A stretch of 64,000 nt of DNA, taken from the NCBI GenBank assembly GCA_023206055.1, contig CP065366.1, positions 1,922,001-1,986,000 of the forward strand, in the 5' to 3' direction. Below are positions 1-7,963 of the stretch, piece after piece (the first letter of the stretch is position 1; each line of letters starts with the position of its first letter). Source of the stretch: Vibrio cyclitrophicus (GTDB lineage Bacteria > Pseudomonadota > Gammaproteobacteria > Enterobacterales > Vibrionaceae). The position numbers were made by a program, and so were the translations under genes. The notes under the pieces were generated by a model, which saw only the letters and a list, made by a program, of their open reading frames with translations, had not been told where the DNA came from and did no database searches.

Positions 1-56
1 TGGATTGCACAGCCGCCAGACTGAACACGTTTCGTCACAGGCTTTTCAGAAATCAT
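1..56 (-). CDS. fnr: FNR oxygen-sensing transcription regulator, N-terminus only (cut by window edge)
   Basis: Only the first 18 codons are in the window, reading MISEKPVTKRVQSGGCAI. They match the start of FNR of E. coli (MIPEKRIIRRIQSGGCAIH), including the Cys at position 16, just before the cluster-binding cysteines, which lie outside the window. FNR is a CRP-family regulator with an oxygen-labile 4Fe-4S cluster that switches genes between aerobic and low-oxygen growth. It lies downstream of ccoS and the TauE-like gene on the same strand, the usual Vibrio arrangement, and has an FNR box just upstream. The ATG is taken from the alignment. Confidence 0.9.
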   Translation of the reverse strand, partial: MISEKPVTKRVQSGGCAI

Positions 57-72
57 AACAATCTTTCACTAT

Positions 73-86
73 TTGATATACGTCAA
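73..86. promoter_or_regulatory. FNR box upstream of fnr
   Basis: The plus strand reads TTGATATACGTCAA, 9 of 10 defined positions of the FNR consensus TTGAT-N4-ATCAA. It sits 17 bp before the fnr start codon and immediately downstream of a TAAAAT element (minus strand), so a bound FNR would block transcription. Autorepression of fnr is known in E. coli; here it is inferred from position. Confidence 0.7.
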
Positions 87-142
87 TATTTTAGCATTCC
101 TTTATCCAGTTGGGTAGTAAAAAAACCGGATTTGAAGATTAC

Positions 143-817
143 CTATACGGTATAAATAATGAGCTGCAATGCCATATATCCGGTATAGAAACCGTAAATG
201 AGGATTAAAATAGCGCCAAATTGGCGAAATAAGTCAGCTCGTTGCAGTTTTTTGAGAAAATTAGCGCCCATACCCACTGTGAGCATTGCGGGAAGCGTAC
301 CTAAGCCGAAAGCAAGCATGATACCCGATCCGTTGTACCAACTTCCTGATACAGCAGCCCAAGTTAGCATTGAGTAAACAAGGCCGCATGGCAGCCAACC
401 CCAAATAAAGCCAAATGGTAAAGCGTGGCTAGGGTGCTTCAAGGGTAGAAATGATTTACCTAAAGGAGAGATATAGCGCCAAAGCTTCTGGCCGACTTTT
501 TCAAAGAACAACAAGCCGAACCACCACTTACCGATATACAAACCTAAGACGATCATAAAGCCAGCAGCCAATAATCGAAGCCAACCCAGCAGCGCGTTAA
601 AATCGCTTAGTTGACCTATAGAAGAAATTGCACCGCCAATCACACCACCAATCACGGCATAGCTTAGCAAGCGCCCTAGGTTATAAAGTAGGGGAATAAC
701 AGGAGAAGGTTTACTGTTGCCAATCGAAAGAAGCGACGCAATACCACCACACATTCCCATGCAGTGACCTGCGCCGATCAATCCAACAACAAAAGCTCCG
801 ATCCAATCAGGCGTCAT
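143..817 (-). CDS. TauE/SafE-type (DsbD-like) membrane protein of the cco cluster
   Basis: 224 residues with about six hydrophobic membrane segments, the layout of the sulfite exporter TauE/SafE and DsbD_2 families. Near the N-terminus it carries a GHCMGMCGG motif (residues about 17-25); paired Cys and Met in such a motif suggest a metal or redox role. It overlaps ccoS by 11 bp and lies between ccoS and fnr, so it is probably translationally coupled to the cbb3 assembly genes. Known: members of this family sit beside ccoIS in many proteobacteria. Inferred: a part in copper handling or maturation of cytochrome oxidase rather than sulfite export. Exact substrate unknown. Confidence 0.75.
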   Translation of the reverse strand: MTPDWIGAFVVGLIGAGHCMGMCGGIASLLSIGNSKPSPVIPLLYNLGRLLSYAVIGGVIGGAISSIGQLSDFNALLGWLRLLAAGFMIVLGLYIGKWWFGLLFFEKVGQKLWRYISPLGKSFLPLKHPSHALPFGFIWGWLPCGLVYSMLTWAAVSGSWYNGSGIMLAFGLGTLPAMLTVGMGANFLKKLQRADLFRQFGAILILIYGFYTGYMALQLIIYTV

Positions 818-1043
818 CGTTCTTTTTGTCTACGTTAGTTTGGCTTTCGCTATTAGCTTTCTCATTCTTGACAGGTTTGCTATCAGAATGGTTGTGAGCC
901 TTTTCGTCTTCATCAAACAGAATGTTGTGACCTTGACGTTCTAGGTCTTCAAACTGTTCGCTTTTAACTGCCCATAGAAAGATTCCAACGGCGATACATA
1001 CAAGTACAATCGCAATGGGGATCAAGATGTATAAACTTTCCAT
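807..1043 (-). CDS. ccoS: cbb3-type oxidase assembly protein CcoS
   Basis: 78 residues with one N-terminal membrane helix (about 5-25) followed by WAVKSEQFEDLERQG, the typical CcoS signature after the helix. CcoS is needed to load cofactors (heme and Cu-B) into cbb3 oxidase. The tail after residue 45 is long and charged (His, Asp, Lys, Asn rich) compared with short family members. The start codon overlaps the ccoI stop codon by one base (TAATG), so the two are co-translated. Position between ccoI and the TauE-like gene is the standard order. Confidence 0.88.
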   Translation of the reverse strand: MESLYILIPIAIVLVCIAVGIFLWAVKSEQFEDLERQGHNILFDEDEKAHNHSDSKPVKNEKANSESQTNVDKKNDDA

Positions 1044-3415
1044 TATTTACCTTGCTCTTTTAAAAGCCTTAACGAGTTAGACACAACAATAATAGAGCTG
1101 GCAGACATGCCAACAACGGCAATGTAAGGAGCAACCAAACCAGCAACAGCCAATGGAAGAATCAGTAGGTTATACCCTAATGACCAAGCTAGGTTTTCAC
1201 GGATTATCTTACGCGTTTTTAACGCCAAAGTACGCGACTTAAGTAATCTATCGAGCTTATCACCCAACAACACCATATCCGCAGAGGCTTTCGCCACATC
1301 CGTACCGCCGCCCATAGCAACGGAAAGGTGGGCACCTGCAAGAATAGGGGCATCGTTAATACCATCGCCAACCATCATGGTAATGTCACTTGCATCTCGA
1401 GAGTTCAGGTAAGCAAGTTTATCTTCAGGTTTTGCGTTGGCAACAATGTCTGTAATGCCGATCTCTTCAGCAACAGGCTTCGCGTTAATCAAAGAATCGC
1501 CAGTCAGCAGAGTTGTTTTGATTCCCGCTTCTTTAAATTGTTTAATAAACTCGATGCTTTCTTTACGAATGGGATCTTCATAAGTGAACGTTGCGATATG
1601 ACGACCCGCCATCGACAAGTAAATACCGTTACTTTCCGATGGTTGAACTTCACCTAGAATGAATTCACTACTACCAATCGCAACGTCTTGGCCATCCCAC
1701 TCACCAGTGATGCCTGAACCAATCACGTTATTAACTGACTCTACTTCGATCTCATCAGAAACATAGCTCTTGAATGCTTTAGCAATAGGGTGGTTTGCGT
1801 GTTGTTCAAGGCTAGCTGCAACTTGTAAACATGTCTCTTTATCAAGCTCTGAGAAGGTTTCAACTTGGCTGATACGAATATCACCCTCAGTCAATGTGCC
1901 TGTTTTATCTATGATCAAATGATTCACTTTGCACAAGGTTTCGAATACGTGGCCTTTGCGCAGCAAGATACCGAAGTTACCCATGCGAGAAGTTGAGCAG
2001 GTAATCGCCGTCGGTGTTGCAAGTGACAGAGCACAGGGACACGTTGCTACCAATACCGAAAGCATGATCCAGAAAGCGTCTTCTGGTCGTGTTTGGTGCC
2101 AATAGAACCAAGTACCAAATGAAATGATCAAGATAACTGCAACAAAGTATCGAGCCACAACATCAGCAATTTCAGCGATGCGAGGTTTAGATAATTGCGC
2201 TTCATCTTGCAGGCGAACGATATTGGAGATCACCGAATCCGCTTTTGACGTCATCACTTCTAATTCAAACGATTCATCACCATTCAATGTGCCAGCGAAG
2301 ACGGTATCGCCTTCGTTTTTGACCACATGGATAGATTCGCCAGTCAGCATCGATTCATCAATATGAACTCTGCCAGACAATACTTTGCCATCGGCAGGAA
2401 TATGTTCACCCGGCAGAACGCGAATCTGATCGCCAACTTTTAAGGTTTTTACTGGAACTTGTTCGCCATCTAACGTTGTTGCCATAGCAGGAACAAGTTT
2501 AAGTAGGTTACCACTAGCGGCTGCTGCTTTACGACGTGCGCGCATTTCAAGGAAACGACCCAGCAGTAGGAAGAAGGTGAACATCGAGATAGATTCGAAG
2601 AATACTTCGCCTTTCTCTGTCACTGTTGCGACCAAACTTGCAACGTAGGCAAACAAAAGAGCAATCGACACCGGCACATCCATACCCAATGTTCGACCTT
2701 TGAGGCTACGCCACGCATTAATATAGAAAGGCAATGCAGAGTAGAGCAGAACCGGTGTTGCGAAGATTAAGCTCACCCAACGGAAATAACTTTTGAATTC
2801 GGGCTCAAGATTACCAAAAACTTCAAGATAAAGCGCAACAGCCAGCATCATGACCTGCATGGTTGCTAAACCAGCAATACCAAGACGATAGAGATAATTC
2901 TTCATCGAACGATGATAGGCGGCTTCTTGTTGATCAGCCTCGAATGGGGCGGCTTTGTAGCCTAAGGTATGGATTGCAGACAACAGCTCGCTCAGTTTAG
3001 CCTGAGTACTGTCCCAACTGAGCAGAGCACGGTTAGTCGTGGTATTAACACGAATACTAACAACCCCTAACTTTGAAGAGACTTGCTTCTCGATAAGCCA
3101 TGCACAAGCAGCACAAGAGACACCTTCTAGTGACAATGTCACTTCAGAGGTGTTTTCAGAGTTACGGACGAACTCCAATTGAACATCTTCGTTGTCGTAA
3201 TGACTGAGTGCCAGAAGTTGCTCTGGCACGAGATCCGCTTTTTCAGCTGGAGCGGTACGATATTGGTAATAAGAGACCAAACCGCTATCGACGATTGTCT
3301 GAGCTACGGTTTCGCAACCCGGACAACACATAGGTCGCACCGATCCTAAGATTTCTACTTTAAAATCCGTTTCCGCTGGTACATCTTCACCGCAGTGATA
3401 ACAGGATTCACACAT
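1043..3415 (-). CDS. ccoI: Copper-translocating P1B-type ATPase CcoI
   Basis: 790 residues. The N-terminus has a Cys-rich segment (CESCYHCGED, then CCPGC near residue 32) and a heavy-metal-associated domain with the CAAC metal motif near residue 102. The ATPase core shows the membrane CPC motif (ATCPCALSLATP), the phosphorylation site DKTGTLT and the hinge GDGINDAP. This is the CcoI/FixI branch, which exports copper toward the periplasm for assembly of cbb3 oxidase, not for detoxification. It follows ccoH by 5 bp and overlaps ccoS. A perfect matS site lies inside the gene at 3130-3142. Confidence 0.92.
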   Translation of the reverse strand: MCESCYHCGEDVPAETDFKVEILGSVRPMCCPGCETVAQTIVDSGLVSYYQYRTAPAEKADLVPEQLLALSHYDNEDVQLEFVRNSENTSEVTLSLEGVSCAACAWLIEKQVSSKLGVVSIRVNTTTNRALLSWDSTQAKLSELLSAIHTLGYKAAPFEADQQEAAYHRSMKNYLYRLGIAGLATMQVMMLAVALYLEVFGNLEPEFKSYFRWVSLIFATPVLLYSALPFYINAWRSLKGRTLGMDVPVSIALLFAYVASLVATVTEKGEVFFESISMFTFFLLLGRFLEMRARRKAAAASGNLLKLVPAMATTLDGEQVPVKTLKVGDQIRVLPGEHIPADGKVLSGRVHIDESMLTGESIHVVKNEGDTVFAGTLNGDESFELEVMTSKADSVISNIVRLQDEAQLSKPRIAEIADVVARYFVAVILIISFGTWFYWHQTRPEDAFWIMLSVLVATCPCALSLATPTAITCSTSRMGNFGILLRKGHVFETLCKVNHLIIDKTGTLTEGDIRISQVETFSELDKETCLQVAASLEQHANHPIAKAFKSYVSDEIEVESVNNVIGSGITGEWDGQDVAIGSSEFILGEVQPSESNGIYLSMAGRHIATFTYEDPIRKESIEFIKQFKEAGIKTTLLTGDSLINAKPVAEEIGITDIVANAKPEDKLAYLNSRDASDITMMVGDGINDAPILAGAHLSVAMGGGTDVAKASADMVLLGDKLDRLLKSRTLALKTRKIIRENLAWSLGYNLLILPLAVAGLVAPYIAVVGMSASSIIVVSNSLRLLKEQGK
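3130..3142. other. matS site (MatP-binding, Ter macrodomain)
   Basis: The sequence GTGACAATGTCAC fits the matS consensus GTGACRNYGTCAC at all 13 positions. MatP, encoded in this window at 15538-15993, binds matS to organise the terminus macrodomain. The site lies inside the ccoI coding sequence, which is common for matS. With dif at 11021-11048 it identifies the window as terminus DNA. Confidence 0.85.
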
Positions 3416-3420
3416 AAGCT

Positions 3421-3900
3421 TTAGTTCGTTAGTTGAGTAGGAGTATCAATAGGGAAGTTCATGCGACCTTGCACTAACCATTCAGAATTATGCGGAGAAA
3501 GCTCGATAAACCATGGACCTTGCATTTCATGGTCCAGAGTCAACGTGTAGTTGCCTCTCGCATCAGCGGTCAGTAGCTGAGTGAAATCACGGTCAGGCAG
3601 CGTTCGGTGCACGAACATTGCGTTAATAGCTGGGAAGTGGTCTAGCTTGCCTTTGTCGAGAGTAATGATAACCGAGTTACCTTTCTCGCTAACTAAAGCT
3701 GATAGGCCAAGCTCTTTAGCAACGTTTACTTTTGAAATGTCGACATTAATACCTTTACCTTTTTTATAGTAATCTTCAGTTACAACGTGAACTGAATGGT
3801 TGGTAAGTATCGCGACTCGAACCAATGTTAGCATAGAAACACCAACGGTTAGGAAGAGCAAAAACCACGGCCAAAACTGCTTATACCAAGGTTGTTCCAT
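3421..3900 (-). CDS. ccoH: FixH/CcoH family cbb3 oxidase assembly protein
   Basis: 159 residues with a single N-terminal membrane helix (about 10-32, FWPWFLLFLTVGVSMLTLV) and a periplasmic FixH-type domain. The segment VVTEDYYKKGKGINVDISK after the helix is characteristic of FixH. CcoH stays bound to cbb3 oxidase and stabilises assembly. It begins 108 bp after the ccoP stop, beyond a terminator, and heads a second unit ccoH-ccoI-ccoS-TauE-like. The ferredoxin-like gene ccoG, often found just before ccoH, is absent here. Confidence 0.85.
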   Translation of the reverse strand: MEQPWYKQFWPWFLLFLTVGVSMLTLVRVAILTNHSVHVVTEDYYKKGKGINVDISKVNVAKELGLSALVSEKGNSVIITLDKGKLDHFPAINAMFVHRTLPDRDFTQLLTADARGNYTLTLDHEMQGPWFIELSPHNSEWLVQGRMNFPIDTPTQLTN

Positions 3901-3975
3901 ATTATTATTCTCAATATATACAATGAAATAAAACTAAATTTTACAAACACTTAAGATTATAACTGTAAAAGAAAG

Positions 3976-3998
3976 ACAGCCCCTTAAGAAGGGGCTGT
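3976..3998 (-). terminator. Terminator after ccoNOQP
   Basis: Perfect 10-bp stem (ACAGCCCCTT / AAGGGGCTGT) with a 3-base loop, followed on the minus strand by CTTTCTTTTA. It lies just past the ccoP stop and separates the oxidase subunit genes from ccoHIS. Confidence 0.85.
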
Positions 3999-4008
3999 TA
4001 TTATTATG

Positions 4009-4983
4009 TTACTCTTTATCTGAGTTGCTGAGGCTCCAGACGTAGGCAGAGACGAGCTGAACCTTATCCTCACCGAGGATGTCCTTCCAAGCCGGCATTA
4101 CACCAGAACGTCCGTACATGACTGTTTCCGTCACATCAGCGCGAGAATCGCCGAATAGCCAGTCGCGGTCAGTCAGGTCAGGTGCGCCAACAGCAGGGTT
4201 ACCCTTACCATCAGTACCGTGACATGCTGCACACACTACAAAGCGAGCTTTACCAGCCTCTGCTTCACGTGCGTTTACGCTACGACCAGAAAGGCTAAGT
4301 GTGTAGCTAACTACTTCTTTTACGCCTTCTTCGCCAAGAGCGTCTTTCCAACCTGGCATTTGACCGACACGACCGTGCATGATGGTAGTAACGATAGCTT
4401 GTGGTTCACCACCATATAGCCATGCGTCATCAGTTAGGTTCGGGAAACCTTTCTGACCACGTGCATCAGAGCCATGACACTGAGAACAGTTTTGTAGGAA
4501 CAAGCGTTGGCCCACTTTGATTGCATCAGCATCTGATGCAATGTCAGGGACAGAACGTAGACCATTTTCGTCATGAGCTAGCTTTCTGAATGCTTCACCA
4601 AAGTAGGTGTCTGCATCATCAAGCTCTTTTGCGTATGCATCTAACTGTTTGTTTGCTTGCGCAGCAGCGATTGCAGAGCGAGACTCTTCTACGCTGCGAA
4701 CTGTTTGGTTTGAACTCGTCCAACCGAGTAGACCTTTAAAGTTGCCAAGGCCTGGGTATAGAGCTAGATAAACAGCTGCAAACACAATTGTGCTAACGAA
4801 AAGGTATGTCCACCATTTAGGTAGTGGGTTATTGAGCTCGCGAATACCATCGTATTCATGGCCCATGTCATGACCTTCTTCTACACCTGTTTTATCGTTG
4901 GAACACCAACGAAGTAAGGCTGCACAGCCAATCAAAGTACCGATTGTGATTACTGTTACCCAAATACTCCAGAATGTACTCAT
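4009..4983 (-). CDS. ccoP: cbb3 cytochrome c oxidase subunit III (diheme cytochrome c)
   Basis: 324 residues. It has N-terminal membrane helices (about 5-25 and 55-77) and two c-type heme sites: CSQCH (middle) and CAACH (C-terminal third), each followed by the GxxxF/P-type cytochrome c fold and a Met ligand region (GQMPGWK, GVMPAWK). CcoP takes electrons from soluble cytochromes and passes them to CcoO and CcoN. It is the last gene of the ccoNOQP unit; its ATG shares a base with the ccoQ stop codon. Confidence 0.95.
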   Translation of the reverse strand: MSTFWSIWVTVITIGTLIGCAALLRWCSNDKTGVEEGHDMGHEYDGIRELNNPLPKWWTYLFVSTIVFAAVYLALYPGLGNFKGLLGWTSSNQTVRSVEESRSAIAAAQANKQLDAYAKELDDADTYFGEAFRKLAHDENGLRSVPDIASDADAIKVGQRLFLQNCSQCHGSDARGQKGFPNLTDDAWLYGGEPQAIVTTIMHGRVGQMPGWKDALGEEGVKEVVSYTLSLSGRSVNAREAEAGKARFVVCAACHGTDGKGNPAVGAPDLTDRDWLFGDSRADVTETVMYGRSGVMPAWKDILGEDKVQLVSAYVWSLSNSDKE

Positions 4984-5156
4984 TACTTCGTCACTCCTTG
5001 ATTTTTATCTTTCGCAGGTGCTTCATCAGCGAACACTAGGTTTGCATCTTCGTCGAAGCGCGACTTACGATTCTTACCGAAAGCCCACCAAACGATACCG
5101 ATGAAACAAGCAAAAATAGTAACAGTCCAAACACTTTGAAATGTAATAATGTCCAT
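4983..5156 (-). CDS. ccoQ: cbb3 oxidase small subunit CcoQ
   Basis: A 57-residue frame between ccoO and ccoP starting MDIITFQSVWTVTIF and ending QGVTK, then TAA. It has one membrane helix followed by WWAFGKNRKSRFDEDA, the classical CcoQ pattern of helix, positive patch and acidic tail. CcoQ stabilises the interaction of CcoP with the CcoNO core. Its stop overlaps the ccoP start by one base and it begins 9 bp after the ccoO stop. The length (about 50-65 residues in the family) and order N-O-Q-P fit. Confidence 0.93.
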   Translation of the reverse strand: MDIITFQSVWTVTIFACFIGIVWWAFGKNRKSRFDEDANLVFADEAPAKDKNQGVTK

Positions 5157-5165
5157 AATTATTCC

Positions 5166-5786
5166 TTATTTCATTGCGTGGCCAAGCGATTGAAGGTAAG
5201 CGATGATTGCATCCATCTCTGTTTTTCCTTCAACATCTTGTTTAGCGTTAGCAATTTGTTCGTCTGTGTAAGGAACACCAAATTGATTACGGAAGATTTC
5301 AAGCTTCTGTTTCGTCAATTTGCCATCAAGTACATTCTCAGCAAGCCATGGGAAACCAGGCATGTTTGATTCAGGAACAAGTTCACGAGGGTCGATAAGG
5401 TGAACACGGTGCCACTCATCTGAATAACGATCACCAACACGCGCTAGATCAGGACCAGTACGCTTAGAGCCCCATAGGAATGGATGTTCCCAAACGCTTT
5501 CGCCAGCCACAGAGTAGTGACCGTAACGTTCAGTTTCAGAGCGGAAAGGACGAATCATTTGGCTGTGACATACGTTACAACCTTCGCGGATATAGATATC
5601 ACGACCTTCCATTTCCAGAGCAGAGTAAACACGTAGATTTTCTACAGGTTCAGTCGTCTGCTTTTGGAAAATAAGCGGGGTAATTTCTACTAAAGCACCA
5701 AAACTGATAGCAATAACGATCAGAATCGCTAGTAGGCCAACGTTCTTCTCTACCAACTCATGGCGATTATTTGAATTTGAGCTCAT
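5166..5786 (-). CDS. ccoO: cbb3 cytochrome c oxidase subunit II (monoheme cytochrome c)
   Basis: 206 residues with one N-terminal membrane helix (about 14-36) and one c-heme site CNVCH near residue 70, inside the conserved block YIREGCNVCHSQMIRPF. The segment ERYGHYSVAGESVWEHPFLWGSKRTGPDL is split by family convention into FixO signatures (GHYS, RTGPDL). It is the electron relay between CcoP and the catalytic CcoN subunit. Eleven bases separate it from the ccoN stop; ccoQ follows after 9 bp. Confidence 0.95.
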   Translation of the reverse strand: MSSNSNNRHELVEKNVGLLAILIVIAISFGALVEITPLIFQKQTTEPVENLRVYSALEMEGRDIYIREGCNVCHSQMIRPFRSETERYGHYSVAGESVWEHPFLWGSKRTGPDLARVGDRYSDEWHRVHLIDPRELVPESNMPGFPWLAENVLDGKLTKQKLEIFRNQFGVPYTDEQIANAKQDVEGKTEMDAIIAYLQSLGHAMK

Positions 5787-5797
5787 TCTAAATCTCC

Positions 5798-7225
5798 TTA
5801 AGCCGGTTGAGGGATAGCTTTAAGGCTATCTTTAGGTGCAGAAACAGTTTTGTACGTGTTGTATGCCATTAAGAACATACCAGATAGGAAGATGAGACCA
5901 CCTAAGAAACGTACAAAGTAGAACGGGTAAGAAGCTTCTACAGATTCTACAAAGCTGTAAGTCAATGTACCGTCAGAGTTAACTGCACGCCACATCAGAC
6001 CTTGCATCACACCAGAGATCCACATTGCAACAATATAGAAAACCGTACCAATCGTTGCTAACCAGAAGTGAACATTGATTAGAGATACAGAGTACATACG
6101 CTCTTGACCAAATAGTTTAGGAACTAAGTGGTAAACCGAACCGATAGAAACCATTGCAACCCAACCTAACGCACCAGAATGAACGTGACCTATAGTCCAG
6201 TCCGTGTAGTGAGATAGTGCATTAACCGTTTTGATTGCCATCATAGGGCCTTCGAAAGTCGACATGCCGTAGAATGATAGAGAAACGATTAGGAAACGTA
6301 GGATTGGGTCATAGCGAAGCTTATGCCACGCGCCAGATAGAGTCATAATACCGTTGATCATGCCACCCCAAGAAGGAGCAAACAGAACCAAAGACATAAC
6401 CATACCTAGAGATTGAGTCCAGTCAGGAAGTGCAGTGTAGTGTAGGTGGTGAGGACCAGCCCAAATATACAGAGACACAAGAGCCCAGAAGTGAACAATC
6501 GACAAACGGTAAGAGTAAACAGGGCGACCAGCTTGTTTAGGAACGAAGTAATACATCATACCTAGGAAACCAGCTGTCAATAGGAAGCCTACCGCATTGT
6601 GTCCGTACCACCATTGCACCATTGCATCAATCGCACCTGAGTAAATCGAGTACGATTTAAACGCAGATACAGGAACAGCTAGGCTGTTAACGATGTGCAA
6701 CACGGCAACCGTGATGATGAAGGCTCCGAAGAACCAGTTTGCTACATAAATGTGCGATGTCTTACGTTTAATCATGGTTCCAAAGAACACGATCGCATAA
6801 GCTACCCACACAAGAGTAATAGCAATATCGATTGGCCATTCAAGTTCTGCGTATTCTTTACCAGAGGTTAAACCTAACGGTAAAGTAATTGCAGCGGACA
6901 GGATAATCGCTTGCCAACCCCAAAAGGTAAAGGCTACGAGAGGGCCACCAAAGAGACGCGTCTGACAGGTACGTTGTACAACATAATATGATGTTGCAAA
7001 CAGCGCACTTGTACCGAACGCAAAAATAACCGCATTAGTATGCAGGGGACGTAAACGACTGTACGTCAACCACGGCGTATCAAAGTTTAGCTGTGGCCAA
7101 ACTAATTGAGCGGCAATCAAAACACCAACGCCCATACCGACAATACCCCACAAAATTGTAACCAGGGTAAATTGACGGACGACCGTATAGTTGTAGTTTT
7201 GTTCAAGCTGCTTTTCTTGGCTCAT
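5798..7225 (-). CDS. ccoN: cbb3 cytochrome c oxidase catalytic subunit I
   Basis: About 475 residues, polytopic, twelve membrane segments of the heme-copper oxidase fold. Conserved histidine blocks are visible: RPLHTNAVIF (low-spin heme ligand), WWYGHNAVGF (Cu-B ligand region), AGPHHLHYTALPDW (Cu-B histidines) and IGHVHSGALGW (heme ligands). It reduces oxygen with very high affinity and pumps protons. Two ATGs lie close together (7231 and 7225); the second is preferred because GGAAG is 7 bases before it and only 1 base before the first. First gene of ccoNOQP, transcribed away from the gene at 7484. Confidence 0.95.
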   Translation of the reverse strand: MSQEKQLEQNYNYTVVRQFTLVTILWGIVGMGVGVLIAAQLVWPQLNFDTPWLTYSRLRPLHTNAVIFAFGTSALFATSYYVVQRTCQTRLFGGPLVAFTFWGWQAIILSAAITLPLGLTSGKEYAELEWPIDIAITLVWVAYAIVFFGTMIKRKTSHIYVANWFFGAFIITVAVLHIVNSLAVPVSAFKSYSIYSGAIDAMVQWWYGHNAVGFLLTAGFLGMMYYFVPKQAGRPVYSYRLSIVHFWALVSLYIWAGPHHLHYTALPDWTQSLGMVMSLVLFAPSWGGMINGIMTLSGAWHKLRYDPILRFLIVSLSFYGMSTFEGPMMAIKTVNALSHYTDWTIGHVHSGALGWVAMVSIGSVYHLVPKLFGQERMYSVSLINVHFWLATIGTVFYIVAMWISGVMQGLMWRAVNSDGTLTYSFVESVEASYPFYFVRFLGGLIFLSGMFLMAYNTYKTVSAPKDSLKAIPQPA

Positions 7226-7483
7226 TTGCATGCTTCCAATTTCTTATTTACTACACTTTACTTCCAACACGACTCACGTCGTAATGCCACCCAAATTAGA
7301 AAAGGAAATTCAGCTTATTCAGAGCTTTATTTCCACTTGCTGATTTTAAAAAAAAGTGGCATTTTCAACGCGACACTATACTTGAATTAACAAATCAATG
7401 ACAGAGTAGTAACCTTACGCTTGGTCTGGAATTGGATTTTTATTTAAAAACTTTGAACTTTGTAACAAGGAGTAAAGATTATA
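7226..7483. promoter_or_regulatory. Divergent promoter region, ccoN and small membrane protein
   Basis: A 258-bp AT-rich spacer that must hold the promoters of ccoNOQP (minus) and of the gene at 7484 (plus). A ribosome-binding site AAGGAG precedes the plus-strand gene. I could not find a convincing FNR box: the closest pairing of half sites (7382-7398) has the wrong spacing. Confidence 0.5.
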
Positions 7484-7849
7484 ATGGCGGCACAAAAGCT
7501 AACAAAAGGCAGGCTTGTTCAAATTATCATCATGTTGGTTATTTTAATAGCTGCATTTACTTGGAGAACAGTAACATACGATAATAACGAGACAGTAAGC
7601 TGTATAGTTTCAAAACCTTGTGAATTTGGCATTGATAATCATAATGTTTTAATTTCGGACGATAACCTAGGGTATTCAATCGAAACATCTAAAACTGGCA
7701 AGTTTATTATTAGCTACAATGAAAGCGGAATTCTAGAACAAAAAGGGCCATCAAATTGGCTGTTACAAACTAATGATAATACCTCCTCAATAACGGTTAC
7801 ATTTCCACAACAGGTAAGCACGTTTTCTATAAACATTTCTAAAGAATAA
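7484..7849 (+). CDS. Small membrane-anchored protein of unknown function
   Basis: 121 residues. One N-terminal membrane helix (about 10-28, LVQIIIMLVILIAAFTW) is followed by about 90 residues rich in beta-type patterns with two cysteines (VSCIVSKPCEFGI). The rest would face the periplasm. The ribosome-binding site AAGGAG stands about 10 bases before the ATG. It is divergent from ccoN and precedes the FIST sensor gene. I do not recognise the family; the paired Cys and the position beside the oxidase genes suggest a possible copper or redox role, but this is only inference. Confidence 0.75.
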   Translation: MAAQKLTKGRLVQIIIMLVILIAAFTWRTVTYDNNETVSCIVSKPCEFGIDNHNVLISDDNLGYSIETSKTGKFIISYNESGILEQKGPSNWLLQTNDNTSSITVTFPQQVSTFSINISKE

Positions 7850-7857
7850 TCGAAATA

Positions 7858-7881
7858 AACTGAGTCACGCCTCGGTTCTTT
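7858..7881 (+). terminator. Weak terminator after the small membrane protein
   Basis: Seven-base stem AACTGAG / CTCGGTT with one G-T pair and a 6-base loop, followed by CTTTT. It would end the transcript of the 7484 gene before the FIST gene. Confidence 0.45.
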
Positions 7882-7963
7882 TGATAGAAATATGTACCAA
7901 ATCAGTGAAACACAATGCATTAAAGTGTTATAAAGAGGACATTAATAAAGTTTCCCAGAATCT

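Noticed and set aside
7382..7398. TTGAA and ATCAA half sites as FNR box for ccoN
   Set aside because: The half sites are 7 bases apart instead of 4, so they do not form a site.
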